Shown here one piece after another: positions 10,837-24,345 of a DNA stretch of 64,000 nucleotides. This DNA is from Globomyces pollinis-pini (lineage: Eukaryota; Chytridiomycota; Chytridiomycetes; Rhizophydiales; Globomycetaceae), in contig MU621134.1 of assembly GCA_025399215.1 (NCBI GenBank), positions 21,600 to 85,599 of the forward strand, written 5' to 3'. The notes under the pieces are model-generated. The model was not told the DNA's origin and did no database searches. It worked only from the letters and a program-made list of their open reading frames with translations. Position 1 is the first letter of the stretch. Each line of letters starts with the position of its first letter. A program made the position numbers and the translations under genes.

Positions 10837-12872
10837 CTATTGTCTGGTGGTAGGAGGACGTACGTTATCTAAAGGCTTTACCGACAAGCGAGATGAGGAG
10901 TTTGGATTGGGAATAAACTCAGATCTTTCACGTATAAGCAATATTTTAGCAGATTTCAATCCTTGAAGGGAAATCTGATTTGTTTTCTTTCTTGATGGCT
11001 TGATTTTATGTAAATTTTCGTCTATTTTTATTTCAACTGACTAGAAATGTTAATTTAACTAGTTTACCACTGGTGCCGTTTGGGCAGTTGCAGTTTTGGG
11101 TGTTATTTTGGATGCCTTTTTAGACTTCTTTGCAACCGGCTTTGCTACGGGTTTTGTAACAGCAATAATTGGACTAGTTTTTGCTTGAGGAGCTGAATGT
11201 GGTCGTTTTGCCTTCTTTTTGGTGGGTTTACTGGTCATAGGTGGGGTTCCTTTAGGTTCAATAACTGGATCTACTATAACGATTGGTGTACTTTGAGATT
11301 GTGCCCAGGAAGGGGACTTCAAAATCTTTGAAAATCTAGATTCTTTGAGTAATTCCTAACTGTAAGCTTAAACGGTTTACTTTGGTATATTCATGTGTCA
11401 TTTTGGCATTACTAAGTAACCTTTCATGTCTAACATAATCAGGGCTGGTGGGATTTAAGGTTTTTAAATGTTTATAGAGGTAATCGCTCGTATTTTGTGA
11501 TGCTACAAAGACTTTTTGTAATATATTCTTCAAATCTGATGTATTGGTGCAATCATGAATTAATCCCTACAAGACTTAATTGGTTCAAATCATACTTTTA
11601 TCCTGGAGTAGAGTATACAATACAGAATAGGTTCTATTGTAAGTTAATCATATCATTTTACCAATTTTACAAAGACTGCGATTTGGGATTTTTTCATGAT
11701 TCATAAGTGAATCTTCAAGTTGCTAAAGTTAAGAAAAATGTTCAGTACAATTAATTCGTTTGATAACCAGAGTATGATTGATTTCAATTCGTTTTCAGTA
11801 AATTTTGCATGGGGTAATAAATCTGCTAATACTCTAAATATGTGAACCTCTTTTGCAACATTTGAATTTAAAACTGAGGATGATTGTTTCAATATGTGTT
11901 CAATGAGAATATTGATAAATGAAGTACTTGAGTAACCCAGCTTGGAAATTGTTAGAATAAGTAATTTTTACATCAAATAATTGAATGTTGCATTTGGCTA
12001 TTTGAATGACTTTCTTTGCGATAAATTCGTCTGGGTTCTGAAAATCAATATTAAATTTAGAAGGAACATACTGAAGCTATTGATTCCAATCTCTTTAGGC
12101 ACAAAATCTCCAGCATTTCACAGTTGTCGGAGTTGTTGGCTAGAGGTAGATCCACAGGTAATAAATCCATTATCGTTTCAAAACAGATTTCGGATGGTTC
12201 AAAGTGATTCATTGAGGTTAAAAATCTCAAAAAGTATTTCAATTTTAATGCTGGTGATAGTTTTGTAAGCAATTCGTTTGATATGAATTTACAGGCTACA
12301 TCTCTAACATTTGCAGGGCCATTTGTGATTTGATAAAACATTGCATCTGATGAATCTATCTTATTAATCCTTTCTATAAAATATCACCTTTAGGATGCTT
12401 TTGAAATGAGTGTAACAGAGACTGTTTAACAACATTATACTCGTCTGTGATATCTAGTACATACGTTACCGACCAATTTCAATTTTACCTGACTGCAATA
12501 ATTGAACAAGTACATCTGCAATCCTTAAGGCAAACAATGGGCTAATATTCGAAAAATATCCCAGATTCTTGATGGATTCTACTCTAACTTGAATATCATC
12601 ATCTTCACAAAAATCCTATGGATAAATACTTGAGAGTATACCAAATGAGTATCTAAGGCATTTTCTTGAAGTGTAGGGAAATACGAAAGATACTGAGGAA
12701 TACATTTGGCAGCTAATATCTTCAAACCATTTTCCCCAGTCCACCTAGGACTTTCCAACAATAAATTAAACTGATTTGTGTATAAGGAAGGATCTGCTTG
12801 ATTGATTTTCATATCCAGTAAGTCATTTGTCGCATCGTAAAATTGTTTACCGATTTGTTGATCAACCAGCAT
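10837..12872 (-). CDS. API5: Apoptosis inhibitor 5 (API5/AAC-11) homologue
   Basis: API5 is a nuclear HEAT/ARM-repeat protein tied to survival, E2F function and RNA-related complexes. From ATG 12872 the exons give KQFYDATNDLLDMK, GLKILAAKCIPQYLSYFP, LDTHLDFCEDDDIQVRVES, NLGYFSNISPLFALRIADVL, YQITNGPANVRDVACKF and later IEPILYCILYSRIKG, matching API5 helices in order (for example AQLDLCEDEDVSIR in animals). About ten introns of 26-57 nt were bridged. The C terminus is odd: after SKILKSPSWAQ comes a Lys/Pro/Ala-rich stretch (KPTKKKAKRPHSAPQ, KPVAKPVAKKSKKASK), and a last intron GTAAACTAG...TTTCTAG leads to a final 60-residue basic exon ending RPPTTRQ at 10837. Without that splice the protein would stop at 11059. 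API5 is common in animals and plants and rare in yeasts. Confidence 0.85.
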
Positions 12873-13025
12873 GTTTAAAAAAAATTAACTCATTTTACCT
12901 CGTTTGACTGAACAAACCAATATGGAAAGGAACATAAATGATCCTACTTTGCAATCAATTGCAACGAAAAATTGTATAATCAATCAGTTTAGACGTGATT
13001 GGATAGAATAACAGAGTTTATTAAT

Positions 13026-15467
13026 TTAATGCCCTTTCTTCTTCTGTTTGGTAATGTGGGCACGAAGAACCTTTTGCTTCTCCATCAATGATCTACTCTT
13101 TTTGCTTTTCACCGAACGTTTGTGGACCAACATGGTCATTGGCTTATTTTTCTTTGCTTTCTCCTGTGGATGTTAAAAACTAAAACGATTACTCTGTTTG
13201 TGGTTGAAGATCGTTCATCTTTACCCCTCTTTGATCCATATTCACGTCCGATTCTTCCTTCCTAAATATCAAACATGATTGAATAATATACCTTAATAGA
13301 ATTCATTCGCGCCTCATAATCATCTTTCTTTCTGGTGAATGCCATGATTTTGTTTGCATCAACAACGTTACTATAATTAATACCACATCGAATTCTTACG
13401 GGTCGTCGTCTGAATCATCCGCTTGTAAAGTATTTCTCCTTCTTCTAACTCCAGCAAGATCATTTATCTCTCGTTGCTCTCTTCTTTCACGAATGATTGC
13501 AAAATCTTCATCAGTGAAAATTTTTTGTGATGCAAGTCCAAGTTTGATCTTCTTTGGTGATGGTTCCTGCGGTTCAACAACTTCTTCCGATTGGCTATCT
13601 TCTGAGCCGTCTTCGTTTAATATAGCATCAACTTCGTTGTCATCTACTTCAACTGCATTGTCCCAGTCCAACTCAGATTCCACATCATCATCCTCTTCTT
13701 CATCTTCCCATTCATCTCCATTTTCGGCACCATCGATAGGAACAAGTTCTGGAGCTGTATCAGAGTCCTCCTCTTCTTCCACCATTTTACGCTTTGATGA
13801 TTTGGACTTTCCAATGAATTTATCATCAGCGTCTTCATCAAATTCACTTTCAAGGTCACTGTTTTCTTCTAATAGCTACACAATCAACTATAAAACACTT
13901 ACCTCCGCATCTGCTACATCTGAATAAACTGCAACATGTCCGTATTCTTTTACGGTGTGATTTTTAAGGTTAATAGATGCGGCTTTGCCCTAAATATCAG
14001 AAGGAAAACATTACTCTATCTTTTTTCTTCAACATTTGAGGATTGAAGTCACGATATAGCCCTAATAAAGCTCTTGCTGCATTCATTGGTCCTTTATCTC
14101 TATGATTCTTGTAATCTTCCATCAAGCTCTTTAACAATTCTTCTGGCATAGCAAGTGGACATCTAGTGCAAACTTCTCGAAGTGCATTTAGCCCTGCTGC
14201 AATAACTTCGGATGCACAATTACTCCAAACAAAGTTGTCAGCAACTGCTCTCACAGTATTTTCCAATGCGTCTGGAGGGATCAAGTCATGGGAAGCTTGC
14301 GCTAAATAGGCTAAAATTTGTGTTACGTCCTTCTGATGTGGTTTAATGTAGGAAATTATGAAGTCGTAAAATCCAAGTATCAACAGCTTGTGAACACCAA
14401 TGAGACGAGATATTAAGTTCATCATTTCAAGTCTTAATTCGAAATTAAAAGTGTTTTTTGATGTAACTTGTTTCAATTTTGAGAATAAACTTTCGGTAAA
14501 GCCTTGAGGATCATTTAATAAATGAAGAGCTGAGAAGTTGAAGTGCTCCACTCTATTTTTATTCCTTTCTCTCTAAAACGATTAAAACGATTAATTTTAC
14601 TCTTCTAACTGCTGCTTGAGCTTTGTCCATTTGAGCAGCTCTAGATTTTCTTTTCTTGTTATGGGAATTCGCTTGTCTCATTCTTAACAAGTCTGGTAAA
14701 TCATCCATGTCCTCATCTTCATCACCTTTATTGTCGTTGGTTCCCAAGAAAAAGTGAAGTGCAGGAGCAACTAACTTTGGACTTTGTGAAAGACATGCTT
14801 CTGACACCACATTTACTGTCTTTGCATCATTCCAGATATTCTTTTGATATAATTCAATCATAACTTCTAAAGACTTTTTAGCAGCCATCTACTGTTAGCA
14901 ATGAATTATGTACTTCATTGGAGTCGTTAAGCATTTTGTACATAAAATTCTGGAGAGTTTTGTTCAATTTGTTGTTTTTAGACTTGGCATTGGAATTCTT
15001 GATATCACTGACAATATGTGAATGTAATAATTGTCTCAATGTTTTATCTTTGCACCTGAACAGGGTAAAGAACAAAGAGAGTAAACTGGCTTGGGACAAT
15101 AAATCACGATTCCTCATTAAGATTAATGACTGGACCATAGTTTTTCGTAAATCAGGAGACATAGTTTGATAATGGTTGTTCAACATATCATGTACATGTT
15201 GAGGAAAATCAGCACATTCCTTTGGATAGCAAGTAGCAACCTAGTCATATCAAAAACCATACGAATTACCGCTGCAATAAACATTATCTGCTCACCAAAG
15301 TGAGTAGAATCCATGTTTGGCTTTAAGTTAAATATTGCCATTGCTGACTCAAAATGCCGATACTGCGTCATAAATTCCTCATGATATGATGAATTATCTC
15401 GTTTGATTAGATTTTGTAATTGTGCCAAGTTTGATGCGAGGAGCTCACTTCGATTTCGTTTCCCCAT
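13026..15467 (-). CDS. SDA1: SDA1 ribosome biogenesis / nuclear export factor
   Basis: SDA1 is a nucleolar protein needed for maturation and export of pre-60S subunits. The start is ATG 15467 ([20 protein letters not shown]), which matches the family N terminus. Then follow [70 protein letters not shown] and [12 protein letters not shown]. The middle holds [20 protein letters not shown] and LTQASHDL/PPDALE-like segments, then a highly acidic stretch near 13600-13790 ([32 protein letters not shown]), then a basic C-terminal tail ending ITKQKKKGH. That order (HEAT-like N half, acidic linker, basic tail) is the family's. Several introns of 25-35 nt interrupt it. Same strand as API5, 153 bp upstream of the API5 start. 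Confidence 0.92.
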
Positions 15468-15495
15468 AAAAAGTTAATTCAATTGAATGGTTAAA

Positions 15496-15505
15496 NNNNN
15501 NNNNN
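15496..15505. other. Assembly gap (10 N)
   Basis: Ten undetermined bases lie in the short gap between the SDA1 start and the stop of the long coiled-coil gene. True gap size is unknown, so missing sequence, including another small gene, cannot be excluded here. Confidence 0.99.
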
Positions 15506-15585
15506 ACTTGTTGACGACATTATTCGCTTTATTATTATTGACTTTTAAATGTATCATATCAATTATCTGGTTAATTATTAATCAC

Positions 15586-18500
15586 TTAATCATTTTTTCC
15601 CGAAAACAAAACTTGCTTGCCTCCTTGTAGTTCTGGTAGTTTGGATGTGCCTGACGACTTGAGTATACCTTGAGTAACTGTGACTCCTGATACAGCAGTT
15701 CGGGGACGCGAACCAGATGACATTGCTGTTATTGCCGTTCGAGGACGTGACCGGTTAGGAGTCGGGCCACTCGATGCATAATTTGAAAGACGGGTAGAGC
15801 AATGAGACAATGATTTTTTTGATTCAGGGGGCAAACTAATACCATTCAAGAATAACTTTCTCCTCAATGCCCTATTTTCGGATTCAAGTTCTTCTAATCT
15901 CTCATAGTTCGCAGACCGAACATCAATTTGCAGATTTGCAGGTTCTGCTGCACTGGCCACTTCATTGACTTGAATACTGCTTATATGCGACTTGGTTCCA
16001 GCGGAGCCTATATCTTTTTTCACCACGCTCTTTTCTCTGGAACAGTTAGAAAGCAAATATGATACCGGTCTCTTTTCTCTTGTAACAACTCCTCTACCAA
16101 TATCGTTTTATTGGATAATTCGTTTAATAATTTTTCAACATTAACACCATCATGTCTCTTAAATCGAGTCTCTGTTTCTGGTCGTTTTTGTCGCGCACTG
16201 AAATGTGATGGTTTGCCATTACGTGTTTTAGTTTGAACTTCGCTTGATTTCGACTTTCCTTGCTCTTCTAGTAGTTGGCGCTGAAGTAGATCATTCTGAA
16301 CATCCAGCGACGATTTAGCTTTCTGCAGTCTTGTTAGCTGCTTTCTCAATGCTCTCTCCCTAGCTTCACCATCTCTAAATGAGTCCCAAAGTCTAGATTC
16401 GGTCTCTTTCGTTACTTCGGTTAATCTTCGAATCTAAAACTATTTAGAGATCTATAATAAAAACCTTTGATGTAAAGAATGATTTCAGTCCCTGTTCTTT
16501 CATGGTGAACATGGATCGGATTTTTGAGACTGTCATTCTCAATTCAGAGTTTTGAACTTGTAGCAACTGCATTTCCGCATCATGTTTAAGAATAGTTGAA
16601 ATTGCATCTCTCATAGATGTCGTCAATCCTTCATCTTTTTCCATTGTTAATAGCCGTTCTTTCTTTGATTCCGACATAATCACCATAACTTCGTTAAAAT
16701 TACTTATTTGGTACTCGCGGAACCGGTTTCGTAGTACCCCAATCTCTCGAACCAAGTCATCAACCAAAGAGTCATACTCTTCCAAAATTCTGTTCCTAAT
16801 TCGTTTTTCGTCCACCTTTCTGTTTTTTCGAAGTTCAATTAACTCCACCTCCATACTTGCCATTGCTGTGAAAGCGTCCAACGCAATCTCGTGAGCTTGA
16901 AGTCGACAATCGCGTTGAAAATTCTGTCTCGTAAATGATAAATATGTTACCATAGTTTGTTCTCTTTTTTCTTGAGATTGGTGAATGATGATTTTTTCAC
17001 AGTTTTTGATCATCTCAATTAAATGCGCATTCAAGGCGGCGAAGAATTTTTCATGCTCAATAGACCGATCTGACTTCCATTTATTCAGCCTTACTGCAAG
17101 GTTTATGACCTGGAATCAATATCCTTCTCGGCTTACCACAGTTGCTAGATCTGTCTTTTTACATGCAAAAATTCTTCTATCATCAAAAACAGCAGACATA
17201 GCGCTATCATCTGGCTTTGAGTTAGGAGCGCCTGGAGCATATTGGGAAGCTTTTCTGGTTTTTTGAGACTTAACACTTAAAGCCTAAAAGTCAATGAATG
17301 GTAAACTACAAAGTCTTGATTGGCTTGGAATAATTCCGCCAAAAAGTCATTGAATATATTTGATCTTGTCGTATAGTCATCATCGGATATTTTGAATGCG
17401 AATTCATTCAATCCAGTAACTGATTGTATATCAGTGTTATCGGATGCTCGGAATAATCGCCCCATTCTCTCGTCTGTAAGACGATCAAAGTATTCTTTTG
17501 CTTCATCATATCTTTTCTGAGTAAAATCGCGCATAATTTCAGTTTGTAACGCAAGTTGTTGACATTTATCAAAAGCTGCGCGACCAATCCGATTAAAATC
17601 AGGAGTCAAAAATGTTGGTTGAAATTCCATGCCAACTGGTCCCAAGAGGGTTGCATCTCGTAGCAAATACTCTGCCATTTAGTCTTTATTCTAATCACCT
17701 TGAGATAGCCCACCCTTTTTTCCACCTTTTTGATACAGTTTTATAGATGGAACTGCAATTTTGATTTTGTATCTCGAGTAATATTCATTGCGTACTTCCT
17801 CATTCTAAAATGCTTAGTGAATTAAAGACTTACTGGAATCTCGTTCAGGTTTAAGCATATACGAGCATAAGATTTTCTTAAACGTAGCAATCGTAGCATT
17901 CCAGTAACAAACTCGATTTTCAATTTCTGCTTAACTTCGTCTTTACTCTCTGATTGATGAATGTTTGAAAATTCATCCAGTTCTTCCTCAATTTCAGCAA
18001 TACGTATATCACAGAGCAATTTAGCTTTATGACTCAAGCCTGTCAGTAAGTGATTGGCGGGGCTGAGATGACTCTTTGAGATTAATTGACGCTAACATTA
18101 GCGACCAGTGTGACTGATTACTGTTTTTATCTTTAATGGCTTTTCAAATCCTGTTTTCTTCACCGATAACATTTTTTTCATTTTGTTTGAAATAGTTTTA
18201 TCATATTGATTTTCAATCTCATTAACATCCGAAGTCAACTAGAACATGAGAAGCAAATAGAATACCAGGTTGTGTGACAGACAATGAGAACAGACACCCA
18301 AAATTGCTTTCCATTTCAATATCCAAAATTGCCAACGAAATGTTAACCCTTTGAGCACTCGATTATAGTCGGCATTTTCGCCTTGCGCTTGAAAATCTCT
18401 TTTGATCATTGTTAGTGTATTGACAATATAATCAGCCTCTCGTATATCGGCAGCTAAAATAAGAATCGGTTAATTCCAAACCTGCTGCAGTGTATCTAGA

Positions 18501-21500
18501 GTTGCCTTGGAGTAAACTTGCCAAGCTAGCAATTAAATTGAATATATCAAAGATTAAGGAGTAGATCTTCCCAGATCGCATATATACCAATGAATTTTTG
18601 AATATAATAGTGCTTTGATCAATATTTCCTTTAAATGGCCTATCTTGTGGAGCCATATCCTGTCAATTAAGCAAATCATTAGTTACCAATATAATTTCGG
18701 TTATATGTGGGATGTACCATAGCCTGGCTAAGCGTTCTGGAACTCCAATAGTGTCATTGAAGTTCAAGCTAAAAAGTATTAATAAATAGTACGTACCCTT
18801 GAGTCGATGCTGGCTGTTTCAATCCCGACTTATTTTGATCATTAGTTCTCTCTGAAAGAGAAATATAATCGGCATATGATTGTATTCTGGACATGGAAAA
18901 AATTAATGGTGCATAGGTGGTTTTATCCAGTATCATTCGGAAATCAGACATGTAAAGGGAAAATTCGGCTCTTTCGACTTCTTGCGATGTCACTTGAAGC
19001 ATGTTGTTGAAATAAAAATCTATCAGCCCAGACTAATGTTATTAAGAGGATATTACTCTAATTTTTTTCATTTTGATATCTTTATCATATTCAGAGTAAT
19101 CTGTAAGCAAAAGAGCTTTATATCTAACAGTAAATTATATCGTGATTGCATACTCTTTGGAGTATTCTGATAACATAGTCTTTCTCAGCAGCTTCTTTTG
19201 ATTCATTGCTGTGGGTAATAATGGTCCAAAATCAATCCGAGGATTGGCATTTTCTTCGGTTTTTATAGCTGTTCCTTGATCAGCACTTGTTAAATCCACT
19301 GGACTGATCAAATTAGTGTAATGATCAATCAAAATCAAGTTTGTTAATTGAACAGCGGAATGGAGCCAATGCTTTTCAAGAAGTTGAACCTGTAAATTGA
19401 GTTGATAAGAATGGTTACTTTTAAAATATATTTCAATCTCTTGATGCCGTCAACTTTTAGTAGCAGCAATACACCTTCCAGCGAGTGGCTTACATCTGTG
19501 TACGCAATTGAATCATCTACTTCCATAATTGCCAACCTAAACGTTAGTCAAATATGTTACGGGCCATATTTGAACATTTTTGCGTCCCTCTGATCATTGC
19601 TGTCCAGATACATTTCGTTTGTATCCGGCTCATTTTCGTCTTCTCTATCTTCCTAATACTGTTAGAAGAACAAAAATACGTCGACAGTTTCTTTGGTACT
19701 AGCTCCTTGAAAATCAAATTTTAAAGGTGCCATTCTTGTACAATAGTTTGCCTTTTTAACTTCAATTTGGGAGAGCTGGCTTTCATAGACTTTTCGATTG
19801 TTTTCTTACAGTTAATTAGTATTATAAAAATATTACCAGTGTCCATCCAAGCAGCATCAATTTGAATATCCAAAGTTAAAGCTTTCAACAGGCGATATAG
19901 GATTTCAACTCCATCTTGCGTAAAACTAGGATCATTAAATGCATTAGTAGCTTCAAGATGGATTTCCAAAGATTTAAAATTTCCTTCATCTGTTTGATCG
20001 AACGGTAAATAGAGCTCCTTTAAAATTGCATCTGGCAAATATGGATTTGTAAAGAAACTATCCGACTCCAAAATCAGACCTTTTTTGGAAACCGGTGATT
20101 TGAATTGATGATCAGCATAAATATCCCAATGTTTCTACTATTCAATATACAGCCACTTACATTTAACAGTTTCAGAATCACACACTCGGCAGTTGTATGC
20201 GAATAGCGAAGTTGAGGTGCAGTTTTGCCAATAAAGTTGACAGCCTCTTCACAAGACTTTGTTATACAACTGCTGAGCTCGATGATATTTTCAATTGCTG
20301 GTATAATTTCAACCATCCCAAATGTAACCCCAGAGTGATGCATTGTGACTGTCGGGATCTCATCACAATCTAATATTTTTGTTAATAAGGGTGCTTAACT
20401 GTTAACTTCTGGCAAGCCATATTTTAAAGTTGAAAAGAAGATTGGTATTTTGGTGCCATCTTTTTTGGAAGAATCAGCAGAAGAAACTTTGGAAGAGTTT
20501 GGTGGATTATTGGTAGACGTGGTAGGATTGCCGGTCGAAGATTTAGATACTAATGGTTGTGGCTGATATCTTTTCACCCATTCTCTATGCTTGGCTGAAA
20601 TTTGATGTATCATCTCCTCCACTAAGCGAGTGTGTAGTAACACCGAATGCTTGGCATATGTAAAGCTTTTGCTAAAAGTTCTTGCCTATAAATCAGCGAT
20701 GTAAGGAAATAACCTGGAAGTCAATCTCTGGCTTTTTAAGCAGTAGCTGGCAGATAATTTGTGACAGTTGAATGACTTTGTCGGTGTTAATAGTGTTCTC
20801 AAAGACTTCCATGTAGCAATTGATTAGCTGTATTTTTGCATAAAAATAGTCATGATAGGATTCATAATACTCTAACATAAGTTGTATCCTGTCGGCATCT
20901 GGATTTCGGAATGTAATATTTGGGAGGTCCGCTATAATATTAGTGTTGACAAGAAGAGTTACTGTTTCGATTTGAAGTTTTAAAACGCAATTCATCCAAA
21001 TACTCCATATTGACAGATCCATCACTGTTGTTCTTGGAATTGATAAATGCAGTTAACACTTTTATCATTTCTTCATCAAACTGTTGTAAGTCAGTCACTG
21101 CAATATCATATATAAATGCAGTCCCTTTTTTATCGGTGATGTATATACGATCGTCAATAATTCCGCGAATGTCTTCTGAAATATATTCTGTCTTAGTGTT
21201 ATGTTCTGCTTTTGACGATAACTCAAAAAACTCTTGTTTCAACCACCTGGAATTAAAATAGGGTATCGATTCCTTACATTTCAGCTAGAAATGCAGCATT
21301 TGGATCACTTCCATTTTTTCCATTTGTAGTAAGCTGTATTTGATGACAATCCATGACAATTCTTTTCTCAATTGAACGAAAGAAATTCAACTGTCTCAGA
21401 ATCTTGTTTCGATAATCTCTGATTTTTATATAGCGTAGTTGACAGAAGCCCAATACTTCATGCTCTGCAAAAACAGAGGCGATAGTGGGGCTAATATAAT

Positions 21501-23696
21501 TTGATTGTGGGAAAACTTTCGTAGGATCAGCATTGGCGATTTCTATCTCAAGCTTCTTTGTATCTTCATTCGCTTTCAATATCATTCCGTACGACACTTT
21601 TCGGTCTTTCAATATGAAATCATTATAATCATCATAGTTTCCCTTTGGAATTTCAAAACTGAAATCATATTGTTTGGTATGTCTCAATTCTGGAGGGTCG
21701 CCAGAATTTTTATGATCTATGCTTTGGGGTATAATTGATACCTTTGTGTTGAGTGGTCGACAATTTGGAACTGATGCAGCCTTTTTCCAGATCCTCTTTC
21801 CAGTGTCTTTTAAATGTGCTGTTATTTGATCGATGTCTGCTAATAGCAATATGTCATATTCTAATTTCAATTCCATATCCATGTCTTTTAACTACATATT
21901 TAGATAGTTATTATTACATCTGAAAGTATTTGACGATGCTTAGCTTGAAACAAATCAAAATTTGGAGAAATTGGAGTCAAATTTAGCCAATCCGCATTTC
22001 TAACTTTGGACATTTTTCCTATCAGTTAGTTACAAACTTTATGGAACCCTTTGCAAATGCCTTATTTGCAGCACCAGATATTGAGGCTAATGAGTTTACT
22101 GTGGAATCTAGACCCAAAGATCCAGCAAACCCACCAATTCCATTTCCATCAACTACATTGCTTCCGGTTTCAGGGTCAACCAATGTTGTGATTATATCAT
22201 ACGGAACCAGAGTCATCGCAATGGCTTGGTCATAGACAGCATCCATCATCTTCCTGTCCACTTATTTTTTAGAGAAAACTGTAATACCCTCATAAGCAAA
22301 TGGTCTGCCATCTTCTTGTGCGATTGGGGTTTCGATTCTCCATTCATTCACCAATACTTCAAACTCAACAAAAAAGTCGTCAAGTGTTGCTGGAATAACT
22401 GGAGGGGTGGAGATAAAACTGTAACGTTTAGAAATAGTGGCTACCTTGTAATTCCATCAAAGTATTGATTTGGCTCTTGAAAATCATCAGTTGGACTTAA
22501 TTCGGAGAGCATCAAATAGTCTTTAATGAACTCTAGTCTATCTACTTGAAGTATATTCTATGGATTAATTATTGGAATGGTTTACTTTTGCTTTCACATT
22601 AAAAGTATCAATCAACGATTTTCCATGATAGCATGTTATCAAGTGACGCAAATATATTGTCACATCAGAGAGACTGATATTATTTTCTTTTAATTCTCTC
22701 CCTCCAAAATCAGTTAATACATTTGACTCAGTATGAACTATATTTCTTTTAGTACACCCTCTTTACCTGGCTCAACAGCTCTTTCTGTCGTCTGGACCTT
22801 CTTTTTTAGGACTGCCAGTCCATCTCTTTCATCTTTGATTCTCTGTTGTTCTATCATATTCTAAAGCTGATGAAAAGAAATGTGAGTTTACCTATAAGTC
22901 TAAGATTATGGAGCTGTTACCTCCTTTTCCTTTTTTTTAAGATTCTCAATAAAGCAAATTTCGTAGAGCCGCTCATAACGGTGTAGATGATCCGAAAATT
23001 CATTTTTTAGACTGATTTGCTGTTTCTTGAAGATATTGGTAAATTTAGCCACATCAAAGGATGATCGACAGAATCTGCCCCAACGAGACATTAACAGACT
23101 ATTTTTTTGAAGTATACTACGGCATTTTTCCTTAAAAAATTCCATCAACGTGCTTTGTAATTGATTATCAAACATTGTCTCAACATCCCATAAAGTTTGA
23201 ATCTAATTTGAGTAAATGGTGATCGTTTTACTTCTTTGATGGCTGATTCTGCATAAGATTTACGTCTTGTGGGATTGTCAATTGCAATCAAGTCATCAAT
23301 AAGTTTCTTTCGATTAGTTTTGTAGAATTCCAAATGACTGAATCATTAATTTAAAAACTTACTATTGATTTGGAATAACAGGCATACGCTTTTTATCTCC
23401 CAACACCTGAAATTCTTTTTGACGTGAATCTAGCATAACTTTAATGTCTTCCAGCATCTACAAAACTAAATTACACAATAAATTACAGCAGTCATTCTTA
23501 AATCTAATGAAGGGAGTGATTCTGGAGGGATGAATTCTTTGAGTAGATCAAACTCTTCTTGTTGAACAGCATTCGTTGGAGGAGTAGGATCCTTTCCATC
23601 TTCTTTGACTTCCTTTACTTCCTTTACTTCCTTTTCAGCATCTTTTTGCATTTGATTTTGAGTTTGTATATCTTTTGGAGTCGCATTAGATGCCAT
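15586..23696 (-). CDS. Very large coiled-coil protein, probably CCDC162-like
   Basis: An 8.1-kb multi-exon gene (dozens of introns near 30 nt, roughly 2,300 residues). ATG 23696 starts MASNATPKDIQTQNQMQ with a VKEVKEVKED run. Early blocks include RRKSYAESAIKEVKRSPFTQ and SLLMSRWGRFCRSSFDVAKF, which resemble the conserved N-terminal half of CCDC162 (a poorly studied, cilium-associated family). Continuity was checked at one internal point: intron GTTCCATAAAG...CTGATAG at about 22020-22050 joins ...KAFAKG to KMSKVRNADWLNLTP without a frame break. The last third is coiled coil (ALRKQLTRLQKAKSSLDVQ, YERLEELESENRALRRKL) with a serine/arginine tail repeating SRPRTA before the stop at 15586. Most individual exon edges were not fixed by hand. 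The family name is a pattern-level inference; a split into two genes is unlikely but not excluded. Confidence 0.6.
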
Positions 23697-23752
23697 TGAT
23701 TGTTGTGATAAACAAAGTTCAATCCGCGTTTTTTCCAACTTTTTTGTCTCAA

Positions 23753-24286
23753 ATGATACGATGTCTATTTTTCACCAAACACCTTCAAATCATTGCATGC
23801 TGCATTCATCAATTCAACCTACTGGAAGCTGATGGGGTGGATTTGAAGCTATTGGCCTCTTGTCTTTCTAGTATAATATCCTTGGATTTAGTGCATGGTC
23901 ATCTAACTTTTTCCGACTCTTATTGTCTCTCATTTAGTATCTTATACATCTAATTGATAGATCGTAAAAATATTAACTTGGCGAATCAATACTCAATCAA
24001 AAGACGTTCGGATCAAGCTGTATTTCTACCAACTTATAAATATAATATATACGTTGTACAGAACTGTAGCAAGTCAACTATATCATGCACAGACAGTTTA
24101 AATGAACAAGGGCGTAATGTGGTTGATTGGAGTCAATTAGATCCTGAATTGCTCGCCCCATTGCTACCAGATGAAATAGATGCTTTAAAGGACCAATGGA
24201 AAAACCTAACGAAAATGTAAATGATCATCTATTACTGATTTACTCTCTTTAGGCCCAAATCAATCACCATTTATCGCAAGCAATAA
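23753..24286 (+). CDS. Unidentified protein ending in an acidic helical domain
   Basis: From ATG 23753, two introns (GTATCTTATACATC...TTGATAG near 23939 and GTAAATGATC...CTTTAG near 24216) give one frame of about 160 residues: MIRCLFFTKHLQIIACC..., HLTFSDSYCLSFNRKN, FLPTYKYNIYVVQNC, NVVDWSQLDPELLAPLLPDE, ALKDQWKNLTKMPKSITIYR, stop at 24286. The last part (WSQLDPELLAPLLPDEIDAL) is clearly protein-like. I do not recognise the family. The N-terminal exon is less certain because the region near 23950-24100 is open in a second frame. Its start lies 56 bp from the start of the divergent CCDC162-like gene, suggesting a shared promoter. Confidence 0.5.
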
Positions 24287-24345
24287 TAAACTTGTCATCC
24301 ATTTGCTTTTTAACTTTTTTTCACCTTGGACGTGTTTGTTTTTTA

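Noticed and set aside
13493..13927. Serine-rich 144-codon + strand frame
   Set aside because: It is the complement of the acidic Asp/Glu linker of SDA1 on the minus strand; GAA/GAT codons read as TTC/ATC/TCA-type serine codons.
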